A stretch of DNA of 64,000 bases from RYN-230 sp963793825 (lineage in GTDB: Bacteria; Actinomycetota; Actinomycetes; Streptosporangiales; Streptosporangiaceae), in the NCBI GenBank assembly GCA_963793825.1, contig CAWCBE010000009.1, positions 1 to 64,000 on the forward strand. The letters are read 5' to 3'. The notes below the pieces were generated by a model that saw only the letters and a list, made by a program, of their open reading frames with translations, was not told where the DNA came from and did no database searches. This document shows positions 1 to 8,584 of this stretch, piece after piece. Position 1 is the stretch's first letter, and every line of letters starts with the position of its first letter. The position numbers and the translations under genes were made by a program.

Positions 1-47
1 TTCCGGGCCCCAGTATCCCCGCGTCCGCTGCATCCCGCGCCGGTCGC

Positions 48-1685
48 TCAGGTCAGGTCGCGGCGGCGGAAAGCGGCCAGCCCCGCAGCGGTCAGCCCCG
101 CCGCCAGCACCGCCAGCCACACCAGCGGCGCGGCCGAGAAGTTCCCGCCAGGCAGCTTGGGTACGTGGGTGAACGGCGAGAGGTCCACCAGCCACCGCGG
201 TAGCCGCAGCGAGGGCCCGAGCAGCGCGAGCAGCGCGGCCACCGCGAGCACGGTCCAGCCGGCCGGCACCGTCAGCCGCGGCGCCAGGCCGAACAGGGCG
301 ACCACCAGCCCGGCCAGTACCCACGCCGCGGGAACCTGGGCCAGCCCCGCGCCCAGCTGCCGGGACAGCTCGGCGCCTAGATGACCGGTGCGCAGCCCGT
401 CCCCCAGGCCGCTGGCCAGCCCGGCCACGGCCATCAGCACCACGATGCCGCCCGCCGCCATCAGCACCTGGGCTGCCGCCCAGCGGATCCGGCCGACCGG
501 GCCGGCCAGCATGACTTCCGCGCGGTGCTCCGACTCGTCGCTGCTCAGCCGGAGCACCGCGGACACCCCGTACGCCGCGGCGATCACGCCCAGCAGCGTG
601 AACTCGATGGCCAGGTAGGCGTTAACGAGACCGCTGTGCCCGCCCAGCCGGGCAATCTCCGCCCGGGCCTGCGGGCTGCTGTTCAGGACGGAGCCGATGC
701 CCTTGGCCGCGGCGCCCAGGACCACCGCGCCCGCCGCGAACCCGATCGCCCAGCCGGCCAGGCTGCCGCGCTGCAGCCGCCAGGCCAGGCCGAGCGGGCC
801 GTGCAGCCAGCCCGCGGCCTGCGGCGGCCCCGGCCGCGCCGCGATCAGCCCGGCGCCCAGGTCGCGGCGGCCCGCCAGCACCGCCGCCGCTATGGCCCCG
901 GCCACGGTGACCGCGGCACACAGCAGCAGCAGCCACCACCGCGGGCCGTCGTACGGCTGGACGCGCTCGATCCAGCCCAGCGGGGACAGCCAGCTCAGCC
1001 AGGACAGCCGGGGCGCCGGGTCACCCACGGCCCGGAACAGGTAGGCCAGGCCGAGCACCGATGCGGCCATCTCCCGGGCGGTGCGGGCACTCTCGGTCAG
1101 CTGGGCGCACACGGCGGCGATAGCGGCGAACATGCAGCCAGCCAGCGCGGTCGCCGCGCCCAGTGCCAGCGAGCCGGCCGCGGGCAGCCCGAGCAGCATC
1201 TGGACCACGGCGAGCAGCGCGCCGATCAGCAGGCACGCGGTGACCGTCACGGCCAGCGCGGCCGCCAGCGCCGCGTACCGGCCGACGACCGTGGCGCCGA
1301 CCAGCTCCAGCCGCCCCGCCTCCTCGTCCGCGCGGGTGTGCCTGATCACGGCGAAAATGCCCAGCAGCGCGGCGCCTACCGCGACGAACAGCCCGGCCTT
1401 CCACAGGATCAGCGAGCCCAGCGAATCCCCGTACACCGGGCCGCTCAGCGCCAGGAAAGAAGGGTTGTTCCGGATGCTCAGCGCCAGGGAGGCACGCTGC
1501 GCCGGCGTCACGTACAGGCCGCGGAAGCTGTAGGTGGTGGCGGCCAGGGTGCCGACCAGCGCGTAGAGCCAGATGGCCAGGAAGACGCGGTCCCGGCGCA
1601 AGGCGAGCGCGGCCAGCGCGGGCGTCCCGGCCAGCGGGGCCGCCCCGGCCCGCCCGGCCCGGCCGCGCAGCGCCAGCGTGCTCAT
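48..1685 (-). CDS. ABC-2 type exporter permease (polyketide-antibiotic transporter type)
   Basis: A 545-residue polytopic membrane protein, the membrane half of an ABC exporter with the ATPase encoded at 1682-2569. Two homologous halves are visible. Each has a short soluble segment with a similar acidic/basic motif (RHTRADEEAGRLELV in the first half, SSDESEHRAEVMLAGPV in the second) next to several hydrophobic helices. This two-repeat layout is typical of large permeases grouped with antibiotic exporters; the substrate cannot be read from sequence. The ATG at 1685 shares four bases (ATGA) with the ATPase stop, which fixes the start and implies translational coupling. The frame stays open far upstream in the ATPase gene, but that part is out-of-frame shadow. 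Regulation probably comes from the divergent GbsR-type gene at 2628. Confidence 0.85.
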   Translation of the reverse strand: MSTLALRGRAGRAGAAPLAGTPALAALALRRDRVFLAIWLYALVGTLAATTYSFRGLYVTPAQRASLALSIRNNPSFLALSGPVYGDSLGSLILWKAGLFVAVGAALLGIFAVIRHTRADEEAGRLELVGATVVGRYAALAAALAVTVTACLLIGALLAVVQMLLGLPAAGSLALGAATALAGCMFAAIAAVCAQLTESARTAREMAASVLGLAYLFRAVGDPAPRLSWLSWLSPLGWIERVQPYDGPRWWLLLLCAAVTVAGAIAAAVLAGRRDLGAGLIAARPGPPQAAGWLHGPLGLAWRLQRGSLAGWAIGFAAGAVVLGAAAKGIGSVLNSSPQARAEIARLGGHSGLVNAYLAIEFTLLGVIAAAYGVSAVLRLSSDESEHRAEVMLAGPVGRIRWAAAQVLMAAGGIVVLMAVAGLASGLGDGLRTGHLGAELSRQLGAGLAQVPAAWVLAGLVVALFGLAPRLTVPAGWTVLAVAALLALLGPSLRLPRWLVDLSPFTHVPKLPGGNFSAAPLVWLAVLAAGLTAAGLAAFRRRDLT

Positions 1686-2569
1686 GCCGCGTCCGTGTAG
1701 TGCCGCAGGAACAGCTCCTCCAGCGTGGGCGGCTGGCTGACCAGGCTGCGCACGCCCGCCTCGGTCAGCCGCCTGAGCACCTCGTCCAGCGCGCTGTTGT
1801 CCACCTGGCAGCTGACCCGGGTCCCGGTGATCTCCAGGTCGTGCACGCCGGGCAGCCCGGCGAGCCCGTCCGGCGGCCGGGCCAGCTCGGCGCGCACCGA
1901 GGTGCGGGCCAGGTGCCGCAGGTCGGACAGAGCACCGGCATCTACCGTGCGGCCCGCCCGGATGATCGTCACCCGGTCGCAGAGCGCCTCTACCTCGGAC
2001 AGGATGTGGCTGGACAGCAGCACCGCCCGGCCCGCCCGCCGCTCCTCCTCCACGCACTCGCGGAACGCGGCCTCCATCAGCGGATCGAGCCCGGACGTGG
2101 GCTCGTCCAGGATGAGCAGCTCTGCCCCCGAGGACAGGGCCGCGATCAGCGCGACCTTCTGCCGGTTGCCCTTGGAGTAGGCGCGGCTCTTCTTCGTGGG
2201 GTCCAGCTCGAACTTTTCCAGCAGGACGGTCTTGCGCTTGTCGTCGAGACCGCCCCGCAGCCGGGTGAGCAGGTCGATGACTTCCCCGCCGGTCAGGTTG
2301 GGCCACAGGGTGACGTCACCGGGCACGTAGGCCAGCCTCCGGTGCAGCGTGGTCGCCTCATGCCAGGGGTCCCCGCCGAGCAGCCGGGTGGTGCCGGCGT
2401 CGGCCCGGATCAGGCCGAGCAGGATCCGGATCGTGGTGGTCTTGCCCGATCCGTTCGGCCCGAGGAAGCCATGCACCTCACCGGGGGCCACGGTCAGGTC
2501 CAGCCCGTCCAGCGCCTGCGTCCGGCCAAACGACTTCCGCAGCCCGGCCACCTCGATCACCGCCGTCAT
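1682..2569 (-). CDS. ABC transporter ATP-binding protein (drug-exporter type)
   Basis: A 295-residue ATPase that powers the permease encoded immediately downstream. The Walker A GPNGSGKTTT lies near residue 40, a signature-like segment YSKGNRQKVALI near 135, Walker B LLILDEPTSGLDP near 155, and the switch His in SSHILSE near 190. The C-terminal 90 residues form the accessory domain common in DrrA/CcmA-like exporter ATPases. The ATG at 2569 gives the expected N-terminus just before the first beta strand; the longer open frame upstream crosses the promoter region and the divergent gene. First gene of a two-gene minus-strand operon. Confidence 0.9.
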   Translation of the reverse strand: MTAVIEVAGLRKSFGRTQALDGLDLTVAPGEVHGFLGPNGSGKTTTIRILLGLIRADAGTTRLLGGDPWHEATTLHRRLAYVPGDVTLWPNLTGGEVIDLLTRLRGGLDDKRKTVLLEKFELDPTKKSRAYSKGNRQKVALIAALSSGAELLILDEPTSGLDPLMEAAFRECVEEERRAGRAVLLSSHILSEVEALCDRVTIIRAGRTVDAGALSDLRHLARTSVRAELARPPDGLAGLPGVHDLEITGTRVSCQVDNSALDEVLRRLTEAGVRSLVSQPPTLEELFLRHYTDAA

Positions 2570-2627
2570 ACCTGCCAGCCTAACACCAAAATTCACAAAA
2601 TCATGAAAGTTATACATCGCGTAAACT
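2570..2627. promoter_or_regulatory. Divergent promoter region, exporter / GbsR regulator
   Basis: A 58-bp AT-rich island between two divergent start codons in a very GC-rich region. On the plus strand TATACAT at 2611-2617 is a -10-like element about 11 nt from the regulator ATG, which suggests leaderless transcription. On the minus strand TATAAC (from the same patch) could serve the exporter. Imperfect dyads (TTCA...TGAA around 2592-2608 and AGTT...AACT around 2608-2628) could bind the regulator. Sites are inferred by eye only. Confidence 0.5.
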
Positions 2628-3341
2628 ATGAGGATGGAGGGGCGAGCGACAGCACAAGCGGGGCAGCCGGCCCGCGGCAGGCCGGGCAGGCCGCGGGCCA
2701 GGGGCGGGCCGCAGACCGCGGGCGGAGCGGCCGGGCCAGAGCCGACCAGCCAAGCCAGCGGAGCGGCCGGGCCAGAGCCGACCAGCCAAGCCAGCGGAGC
2801 GGCCGGGCCAGAGCCGACCAGCCAAGCCAGCGGAGCGGCCGGGAACGGCCGGGCGGACCGGGACGGGCCGCCCCGGGATGCCGCAGCCGTGCAGGCGTTC
2901 ATCGAGCGGTTCGCCGGGGTGCTCACCGAGTCGGGCCTGCCACGGATGCCCGCCCGGATCTTCGCGGCGCTGATGGCCACCGACGGCAGCCGGCTCACCG
3001 CCGCCGAGATCGCCAGCACCCTGCAGGTCAGCCCGGCGGCCGTCTCCGGGGGGGTGCGCTACCTGGCCCAGGTCGAGCTGGTCAGCCGCGAGAGCGTGCC
3101 CGGGTCGCGGCAGCACGTCTACCGGATGCCGGACAACGTCTGGCACGACGTGATGCGGATCCGGGACCGGGTGATGCTGCGCTGGGCCCAGGCCATGCGG
3201 GACGGCTCCGAGGTGCTCGGCCCGGACACGCCCGCGGGGGCGCGGCTGGCCGAATCCGCGCTGTACTTCGACTTCGTCAGCCAGGAACTGCCCGCGATGG
3301 TCGGCCGGTGGGAGGAGTACAAGGCCACCCACCAGCGCTGA
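2628..3341 (+). CDS. GbsR/MarR-type winged-helix transcriptional regulator
   Basis: A 237-residue regulator, likely the local control of the divergent ABC exporter. The conserved part begins near residue 85 (AFIERFAGVLTESGLPRMPA) and continues through a winged helix (LTAAEIASTLQVSPAAVSGG, then VSRESVPGSRQHVYRM), characteristic of GbsR-family MarR relatives. The C-terminal helices would dimerise. The first 80 residues are unusual: Gly/Ala/Pro rich with three perfect copies of a 12-residue repeat (unit GAAGPEPTSQAS) encoded by a 36-bp tandem array, absent from usual family members. The ATG at 2628 follows a TATACAT box by 11 nt with no Shine-Dalgarno, fitting a leaderless start; a second in-frame ATG lies at 2634. 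Confidence 0.8.
   Translation: MRMEGRATAQAGQPARGRPGRPRARGGPQTAGGAAGPEPTSQASGAAGPEPTSQASGAAGPEPTSQASGAAGNGRADRDGPPRDAAAVQAFIERFAGVLTESGLPRMPARIFAALMATDGSRLTAAEIASTLQVSPAAVSGGVRYLAQVELVSRESVPGSRQHVYRMPDNVWHDVMRIRDRVMLRWAQAMRDGSEVLGPDTPAGARLAESALYFDFVSQELPAMVGRWEEYKATHQR
2722..2844 (+). repeat. 36-bp tandem repeat, 3.4 copies, in GbsR-type gene
   Basis: Three identical 36-bp units at 2722-2757, 2758-2793 and 2794-2829, then a 15-bp partial copy. The unit length is a multiple of three, so it adds whole 12-residue blocks to the N-terminal linker without shifting frame. Copy number could vary between strains. Confidence 0.9.
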
Positions 3342-3436
3342 TCCGGGCCGGTGCCCGCCCCGCCGCCGGGCCCGCCCGGGCACCGTACCCGGGCGCCCCG
3401 GTCCGGGAGCGGGATCTTGTTCGCTAGCCTGGCGTC

Positions 3437-3946
3437 ATGCCCGACAACGACAGCTACGGCGCGGACGACTTCGGCGGAGGCGACTTCGAGCCCGGGACAG
3501 ACGGCCTGGAGGACAACGAGGCCGAGGACGACGGCGTCCTGGACCCGGAAGACGCGCTGGACGGGAACCCCGGCGACGACTCGCTCGAGGCCGGCATCAT
3601 CCCGGCGGACCGCTGGTCGGCCGGGCAGCGATTCGGCACCACGCTGGCCGAGGAGCGCGAGGGTGAATCCCTCGACCAGCTGCTGGCCGAGGAGGTGCCG
3701 GACCCCGACCCGTACGCGGAGGACGAGGCCGACCCGGAGGCCGGCCTGCCGGCCGAGGGGCCGGAAGCCTACGACGAGGCCCAGCCGCGGGCAGGCCGCC
3801 TGGTCGCCGAGGATGAGGGCGCGCATTCCACCCTCGATGCCGACCTGGTCGCCCGGGACGTCGGCATCGACGGCGGCGCGGCCGGCGCGGAGGAGGCAGC
3901 CGTGCATGTCTCCGGCGAGGACGAGAACCCGATCGTGCCGGGCTAA
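3437..3946 (+). CDS. DUF5709 family protein
   Basis: A 169-residue, strongly acidic soluble protein of unknown function. The N-terminal 50 residues are rich in Asp, Glu and Gly. The family core follows: IIPADRWSAGQRFGTT, then EREGESLDQLLAEEVPD around residues 75-90, diagnostic of the actinobacterial DUF5709 family. The C-terminal part alternates acidic and small residues with no predicted membrane helix or signal peptide. The ATG at 3437 lies about 95 nt after the regulator stop. The next gene (nhaA fusion) starts 24 nt downstream, so the two may be co-transcribed. Confidence 0.8.
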   Translation: MPDNDSYGADDFGGGDFEPGTDGLEDNEAEDDGVLDPEDALDGNPGDDSLEAGIIPADRWSAGQRFGTTLAEEREGESLDQLLAEEVPDPDPYAEDEADPEAGLPAEGPEAYDEAQPRAGRLVAEDEGAHSTLDADLVARDVGIDGGAAGAEEAAVHVSGEDENPIVPG

Positions 3947-3969
3947 GCAGCGGCGGGAAGAATCCGGGC

Positions 3970-5859
3970 ATGACCGAATCCGCCTCGCCGGCCTCGCTGC
4001 TATCCGGGCGGACAGCCTGGGCCCGGAACCTGGAAACCCCGCTGCGCCGCTTCCTGCGCACCGAGACGGGCAGCGCGGCGGTCCTGCTGACGGCCACCGT
4101 GGCCGCGCTGATCTGGGTGAACATCAACGCCGCCTCCTACGACTCGGTCTGGGGCACCACGCTGTCGGTCCGGCTCGGCGGCGCCGGGCTGTCCGACAGC
4201 CTGCGCGGCTGGCTTAATTCCGGGCTGATGACCTTCTTCTTCCTGGTCATGGGGCTGGAGGCGCGCCGCGAGTTCGACATGGGCGAACTGCGCGAGCGGG
4301 ACCGCGTCGCGCTGCCGGTGCTGGCCGGCCTGGGCGGGATGATCGTGCCGGTCGGGCTCTACCTGGCCCTGAACACGGGCGGCCCGGGTGCGCACGGCTG
4401 GGGCATCGCGATGTCCACCGACAGCGCCTTCGCGCTCGGCATGCTGGCCCTGGTCGGCCGCAGGCTGCCCGACCGGGTCCGCACCTACCTGCTCACCTTC
4501 TCGGTCGTGGACGACCTGGTGGCCCTGGTGGTCATCGCGATCGTCTACTCCGGGCGGCTGCGGCTGGCCCCGCTGCTGGCCGGGATCGGCATCCTGCTCG
4601 CCGCGGGAGTCATCCGGGCGCTGCGCGTCCGGTTCGGCGCCGCCTACCTGCTGCTCGGCGTGGCCGCCTGGATCGCGTTCTTCGAGTCCGGGGTGGACCC
4701 GGTGGTCGTGGGCCTGGTGATGGGCCTGCTCAGCTACGCGTCCCCGCCAGCCCGCAGTGACCTGGAGCGGGCCAGCGACCTGTTCCGGCTGTTCCGCGAG
4801 CAGCCCACCCCGGAGCTGGCCAGCGCCGCGCGGGAGGGCGTGCGCACCGCGATCTCCCCCAACGAGCGGCTGGAGCAGCTGTACCACCCGTGGAGCAGCT
4901 ACCTGATCGTGCCGCTGTTCGCGCTGGCCAACGCGGGCGTGGCGGTCAGCGTCAGCGTGCTCGGGCACGCCTTCACCTCCCCGGTCACCCTGGGCATCCT
5001 GATCGGCTACGTGGTCGGCAAGCCGCTCGGCACGACCGGGACGGCGTGGCTGCTGGCCACCGTCACCCGGGGCCGGATCCGGCCGCCGGTCGGCTGGGCG
5101 GCCGTGCTGGGCGCGGGCACGATCGCCGGGATCGGCTTCACCGTCTCGCTGCTCATCGCGTCGCTCGCCTTCCACGGCACGCTGCTGGCCGAGGCCAAGC
5201 TAGGCATCCTGTCCGCGGCGCTGTGCGCCTCCGCGGTCACCTGGCTGGTGTTCCGGCTCACCGCCCTGCTGCCTAAGCGGCTGAAGATCCGCGCGCTGCT
5301 CGGCACCTCGACGCTCGTCACCGACCTGGTGGTGCCGGTGGACCCGCGCCGGGACCACATCCGCGGGCCGAAGAAGGCGCCGGTCACCCTGGTCGAGTAC
5401 GGCGACTTCGAGTGCCCGTACTGCGGCCTGGCCGAACCGGTGATCCGGGAACTGCTGGCCGAGACCGGCGACGTCCGCTACGTGTTCCGGCACCTGCCGC
5501 TGACCGATGTCCACTCGCACGCCCAGCTGGCCTCGGAGGGCGCGGAGGCGGCGGCCCGGCAGGGGGCGTTCTGGGGTATGCATGATGTTCTGATGGAGCA
5601 CCAGGGCGCGCTGACCGCGCGCGACCTGATCCGGTACGCCACCGAGCTGGGCCTGGACCCCGGACGGTTCACCGCCGACCTGCGCAGCCACACCGGTGCC
5701 GCCCGGGTGGCCGAGGACGTGGATTCCGCAGACCTGTCCGGCGTGTCCGGCACGCCGACATTCTTCATCAACGGCAGGCGGCACTACGGCGCCTACGACA
5801 TCGACGCGCTGTCCGAGGCGGTCCGGTTCGCCCGGGCCCGCGCGCTCATCACGGCCTGA
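3970..5859 (+). CDS. nhaA: Na+/H+ antiporter NhaA fused to a DsbA/thioredoxin-fold domain
   Basis: A 629-residue fusion. Residues about 30-435 are an NhaA antiporter that exchanges Na+ for protons across the cytoplasmic membrane; the transport aspartates are visible in STDSAFALGML and VVDDLVALVVIAIVY. From about residue 455 a DsbA-like thioredoxin fold follows, with a CPYC redox motif at residues 482-485 and the cis-proline loop VSGTPTFFINGR. NhaA proteins with such a tail are known in actinobacteria, but the role of the tail is not settled; it may sense redox state or act as an oxidoreductase. The frame is intact across the fusion. nadK begins 11 nt downstream. Confidence 0.92.
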   Translation: MTESASPASLLSGRTAWARNLETPLRRFLRTETGSAAVLLTATVAALIWVNINAASYDSVWGTTLSVRLGGAGLSDSLRGWLNSGLMTFFFLVMGLEARREFDMGELRERDRVALPVLAGLGGMIVPVGLYLALNTGGPGAHGWGIAMSTDSAFALGMLALVGRRLPDRVRTYLLTFSVVDDLVALVVIAIVYSGRLRLAPLLAGIGILLAAGVIRALRVRFGAAYLLLGVAAWIAFFESGVDPVVVGLVMGLLSYASPPARSDLERASDLFRLFREQPTPELASAAREGVRTAISPNERLEQLYHPWSSYLIVPLFALANAGVAVSVSVLGHAFTSPVTLGILIGYVVGKPLGTTGTAWLLATVTRGRIRPPVGWAAVLGAGTIAGIGFTVSLLIASLAFHGTLLAEAKLGILSAALCASAVTWLVFRLTALLPKRLKIRALLGTSTLVTDLVVPVDPRRDHIRGPKKAPVTLVEYGDFECPYCGLAEPVIRELLAETGDVRYVFRHLPLTDVHSHAQLASEGAEAAARQGAFWGMHDVLMEHQGALTARDLIRYATELGLDPGRFTADLRSHTGAARVAEDVDSADLSGVSGTPTFFINGRRHYGAYDIDALSEAVRFARARALITA

Positions 5860-5870
5860 GGAGGCGCCCG

Positions 5871-6734
5871 ATGGGTCTGGTCAAGACGGTCGGCCTGGTG
5901 CTGCACCCGGGCCGGGACTGCACGCCAGCCATGCACACGCTGCTGAGCTGGGCGCGGGACCGCTCGGCGACTCTGCTCGCGGTGGACGGGGAACGCCAGC
6001 GGGTGCCGGGGCCGACCACGCTGGCCGACCCGGCGGACCTGTCCCGGCGCGCCGACCTGCTGGTCAGCCTGGGCGGAGACGGCACTATGCTGCGCGCGAT
6101 GCGGCTCTCCTGCGGCACGAAGACGCCGGTGCTCGGGGTGAACGTGGGCCGCCTCGGGTTCCTGGCCGAGGTGGACCCGCCCGAGCTGGGTGAGGCGCTG
6201 TGCGCCATCGACGAGCACCGGTTCACCGTGGAGGCCCGGTCCGGGGTGCAGGCCTCGTTCCACGGGCAGCAGACGATCGCGTTCAACGACGTGGACCTGG
6301 CCCGCATCCCCGGGCTCGGCGGCTCCGCCGTGCTCGAGCTCACCGTCGAGTCGCATGCGTTCATCCGCTACGCCGCGGATGCGGTGATTGTGGCCACGCC
6401 CACCGGGTCCACTGCCTACAACTTCTCCGCGGGCGGCCCCATCGTCTCGCCGAACGCGGAGGGCCTGCTGGTCACCCCGGCCGCGCCGCATTCGTCGTTC
6501 AACCGGGCGCTGTTCCTGTCGGCCAGCGAGAAGCTGTCCCTCATGGTGTTGCCGACCAGCGGGGAACTGGCGGTGGAGTCGGACGGTATCGTCGTCGGGC
6601 AAGTACGCCCGGGCGACCGGGTCGATGTGGCCACCGTGCCCGGGGCCGCGCAGGTGGTGCGCCTCGGACGCACCACGTTCTATCAGCGGGCCCAGCGCAA
6701 GCTCCAGGTCACCGGGTCCGCCGAGGCGTACTGA
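5871..6734 (+). CDS. nadK: NAD kinase
   Basis: A 287-residue cytosolic enzyme that phosphorylates NAD to NADP. The catalytic GGDGT motif is at residues 68-72 (SLGGDGTMLRAM), followed by the conserved GVNVGRLGFLAEV and the nucleotide-binding TGSTAYNFSAGGPI. The usual NE motif is replaced by ND in FNDVDLARIPG, a conservative change. The start at 5871 is preceded by a GAGGAG ribosome-binding site 6-11 nt upstream, and the gene follows nhaA by 11 nt. Length is normal for the family. Housekeeping genomes often carry a second nadK beside recN, so this may be a paralogue. Confidence 0.92.
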   Translation: MGLVKTVGLVLHPGRDCTPAMHTLLSWARDRSATLLAVDGERQRVPGPTTLADPADLSRRADLLVSLGGDGTMLRAMRLSCGTKTPVLGVNVGRLGFLAEVDPPELGEALCAIDEHRFTVEARSGVQASFHGQQTIAFNDVDLARIPGLGGSAVLELTVESHAFIRYAADAVIVATPTGSTAYNFSAGGPIVSPNAEGLLVTPAAPHSSFNRALFLSASEKLSLMVLPTSGELAVESDGIVVGQVRPGDRVDVATVPGAAQVVRLGRTTFYQRAQRKLQVTGSAEAY

Positions 6735-6846
6735 GCCCAGCGGCAGGCGGTACCGTGAGGTAACAAAAGACCGCATATCCCGGGATGGATGACCAGGCGT
6801 TCGGGGTTGGTAAGCAGTAGCGGGCAGGCGACACCCTGGAAGGGCT

Positions 6847-7779
6847 GTGATCGAGGTGCGAGATCCGGGAGACCTCTACGAGGTGGGCCCCGACGCGCCG
6901 GCGCTGGACGGCGTCGTGATGCTGCACTACCTCGACGGCTTCATCGACGCGGGGGCAGCGGGCAAGCTGCTGACGGCGCATCTGCTGGCCACGCTGGATC
7001 ATGAGGAAATTGTCACGTTCGACGTGGACCGGCTGATCGACTACCGGTCGCGGCGGCCGCCCATGGTCTTCGCCCGGGACCACTGGGAGTCCTACGAGGC
7101 GCCCGAGCTCAGCATCCACCTGCTCAAGGACACCGCGGGCAGCCAGTTCCTGCTGCTCACCGGGCCGGAACCGGACGTGGAGTGGGAGGCCTTCACCAGG
7201 GCGGTGCGAGATGTGGCCACCCGGATGGGCGTGCGGATGGTGGTCGGGTTCCACGGCATCCCGATGGGCGCGCCGCACACCCGCCCGCTCGGCGTGACCG
7301 CGCACGCGACCACCCCGGGACTCACCACGGGCTACCCCGCGCTGGTGGACAAGCTGCAAGTGCCGGGCAGCGTGGCCGCGCTGCTGGAGAGGCGCCTGGG
7401 CGAGGAGGACAAGTCCGCCGTCGGGTTCGCGGTGCATGTCCCGCACTACCTGGCCCAGGCCGCTTACCCGGCCGCGGCGCTGACCTTGCTCGACTCGGTG
7501 ACCCGGGCCAGCGGGCTGCAGTTGCCAGACGAGGCGCTGCGCGCCGCGTCCCGGGAGACGGACGAGGAGATCACGCGGCAGGTGGCGGGCTCCGAGGAGA
7601 TCATGGAAGTCGTGCAGGCGCTGGAGCGGCAGTACGACGCGTTCGCCGAGGGGGCGGGCCGGGACGACAGCCTGCTCGCCGGGGGATCCCAGCCGATGCC
7701 GACGGCGGAGGAACTGGGCGCGGAGTTCGAGCGGTTCCTGGCCGAGCAGCAGGGCCGGGCCGACTCCCCCGACTCCTGA
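6847..7779 (+). CDS. PAC2 family protein
   Basis: A 310-residue protein of the PAC2 (proteasome assembly chaperone 2-like) superfamily, common in actinobacteria that have a 20S proteasome; its bacterial role is not established. Typical family features are VMLHYLDGFIDAGAAGKLL near the N-terminus, the strand motif SQFLLLTGPEPDVEWEAF, GVRMVVGFHGIPMGAPHTRP in the middle, and a C-terminal helical segment ending in a flexible acidic tail. A GTG start at 6847 is favoured by GGAAGGG a few bases upstream. The gene is 112 nt after nadK and convergent with the carbonic anhydrase. Confidence 0.85.
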   Translation: MIEVRDPGDLYEVGPDAPALDGVVMLHYLDGFIDAGAAGKLLTAHLLATLDHEEIVTFDVDRLIDYRSRRPPMVFARDHWESYEAPELSIHLLKDTAGSQFLLLTGPEPDVEWEAFTRAVRDVATRMGVRMVVGFHGIPMGAPHTRPLGVTAHATTPGLTTGYPALVDKLQVPGSVAALLERRLGEEDKSAVGFAVHVPHYLAQAAYPAAALTLLDSVTRASGLQLPDEALRAASRETDEEITRQVAGSEEIMEVVQALERQYDAFAEGAGRDDSLLAGGSQPMPTAEELGAEFERFLAEQQGRADSPDS

Positions 7780-7802
7780 CCCTGCTGCTCCCGGCCCTGC
7801 TG

Positions 7803-7822
7803 CCCGGCTGAGCCCAGCCGGG
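7803..7822. terminator. Hairpin between convergent PAC2 and carbonic anhydrase genes
   Basis: A 7-bp G/C stem (CCCGGCT / AGCCGGG) with a 6-nt loop lies between the stops of two convergent genes. It has no U-tract on either strand, as is usual for actinobacterial intrinsic-type hairpins. Probably a shared bidirectional terminator. Confidence 0.55.
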
Positions 7823-7826
7823 CTGG

Positions 7827-8315
7827 TCAGCTAACCTCGCGCAGCTTCCCGGTGGCGACGTCGAAGACAAACCCGCGCACCGAGTCCTTGTGCGGGATGA
7901 ACGGGCTGGCCTTGATCCGGTTGATGGACTGGAGGACGTCCTGGTCGAGGTCGGGGAACGCCTCGGCCGCCCACTCCGGCTTGATCCCGGTGTCGGCCTG
8001 GATGCTGGCCTTGAAGTCATCGTCGGTGAACGTGAGCATGCCGCAGTCGGTGTGATGGATGAGGATGATCTCGCGGGTGCCCAGCAGCCGCTGGCTGATG
8101 GTCAGCGAGCGGATCTCGTCATCAGTGATCACCCCGCCCGCGTTCCGGATGACGTGCGCCTCCCCGTCCCCGAGGCCGAGGATGGCGTAGACGTTGAGCC
8201 GGGCGTCCATGCAGGCGACCACGGCCAGTTGCCGCGAGGGCGGGAGCGGCAGTTGCCCCTCGAAGCTCTCCGCGTACCGGTCGTTGTTGGCCAGCACTTC
8301 GTCTGTCGCGGTCAT
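7827..8315 (-). CDS. Beta-class carbonic anhydrase
   Basis: A 162-residue cytosolic zinc enzyme that interconverts CO2 and bicarbonate. Zinc ligands are visible: C35 in VACMDARLNV, H88 and C91 in HHTDCGMLTF; the D37-R39 dyad completes the type I active site. The size and layout match the short actinobacterial beta-carbonic anhydrases such as the Rv1284 type. The ATG at 8315 is preceded by a strong GGGAGGA site about 7-13 nt upstream. The gene is divergent from the IspH-like gene across a 269-bp region that includes an AT-rich patch near 8425-8460. Confidence 0.92.
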   Translation of the reverse strand: MTATDEVLANNDRYAESFEGQLPLPPSRQLAVVACMDARLNVYAILGLGDGEAHVIRNAGGVITDDEIRSLTISQRLLGTREIILIHHTDCGMLTFTDDDFKASIQADTGIKPEWAAEAFPDLDQDVLQSINRIKASPFIPHKDSVRGFVFDVATGKLREVS

Positions 8316-8584
8316 GACACCAGTCCTCCCTGAGTGGTTCAGCTCTACCTGACAGGCCTGCTATGGGGCATAACCCCCTCTTCTGTATCAGAACGGCCCG
8401 TCCGGGGAACTCGTCTCCCCCGGGATACGAAAATACATAATTCCGATGGGAATAGTAAGAAGAACCCCTCCTCCCGGTTAGCCCCGGGGCCTCCCGCCAC
8501 ACCGTGCCTAGAGGCCAGGACTTCCCGTGATCACTCAGTAGACTGGGCCTTTGGATGCCACGCGGGGCCAGGGGGGCGGGCAGC

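Noticed and set aside
381..3427. Long open frames on the plus strand across the ABC exporter genes
   Set aside because: Low-complexity Gln/Arg/Gly-rich translations opposite well-supported ABC genes; treated as shadows.
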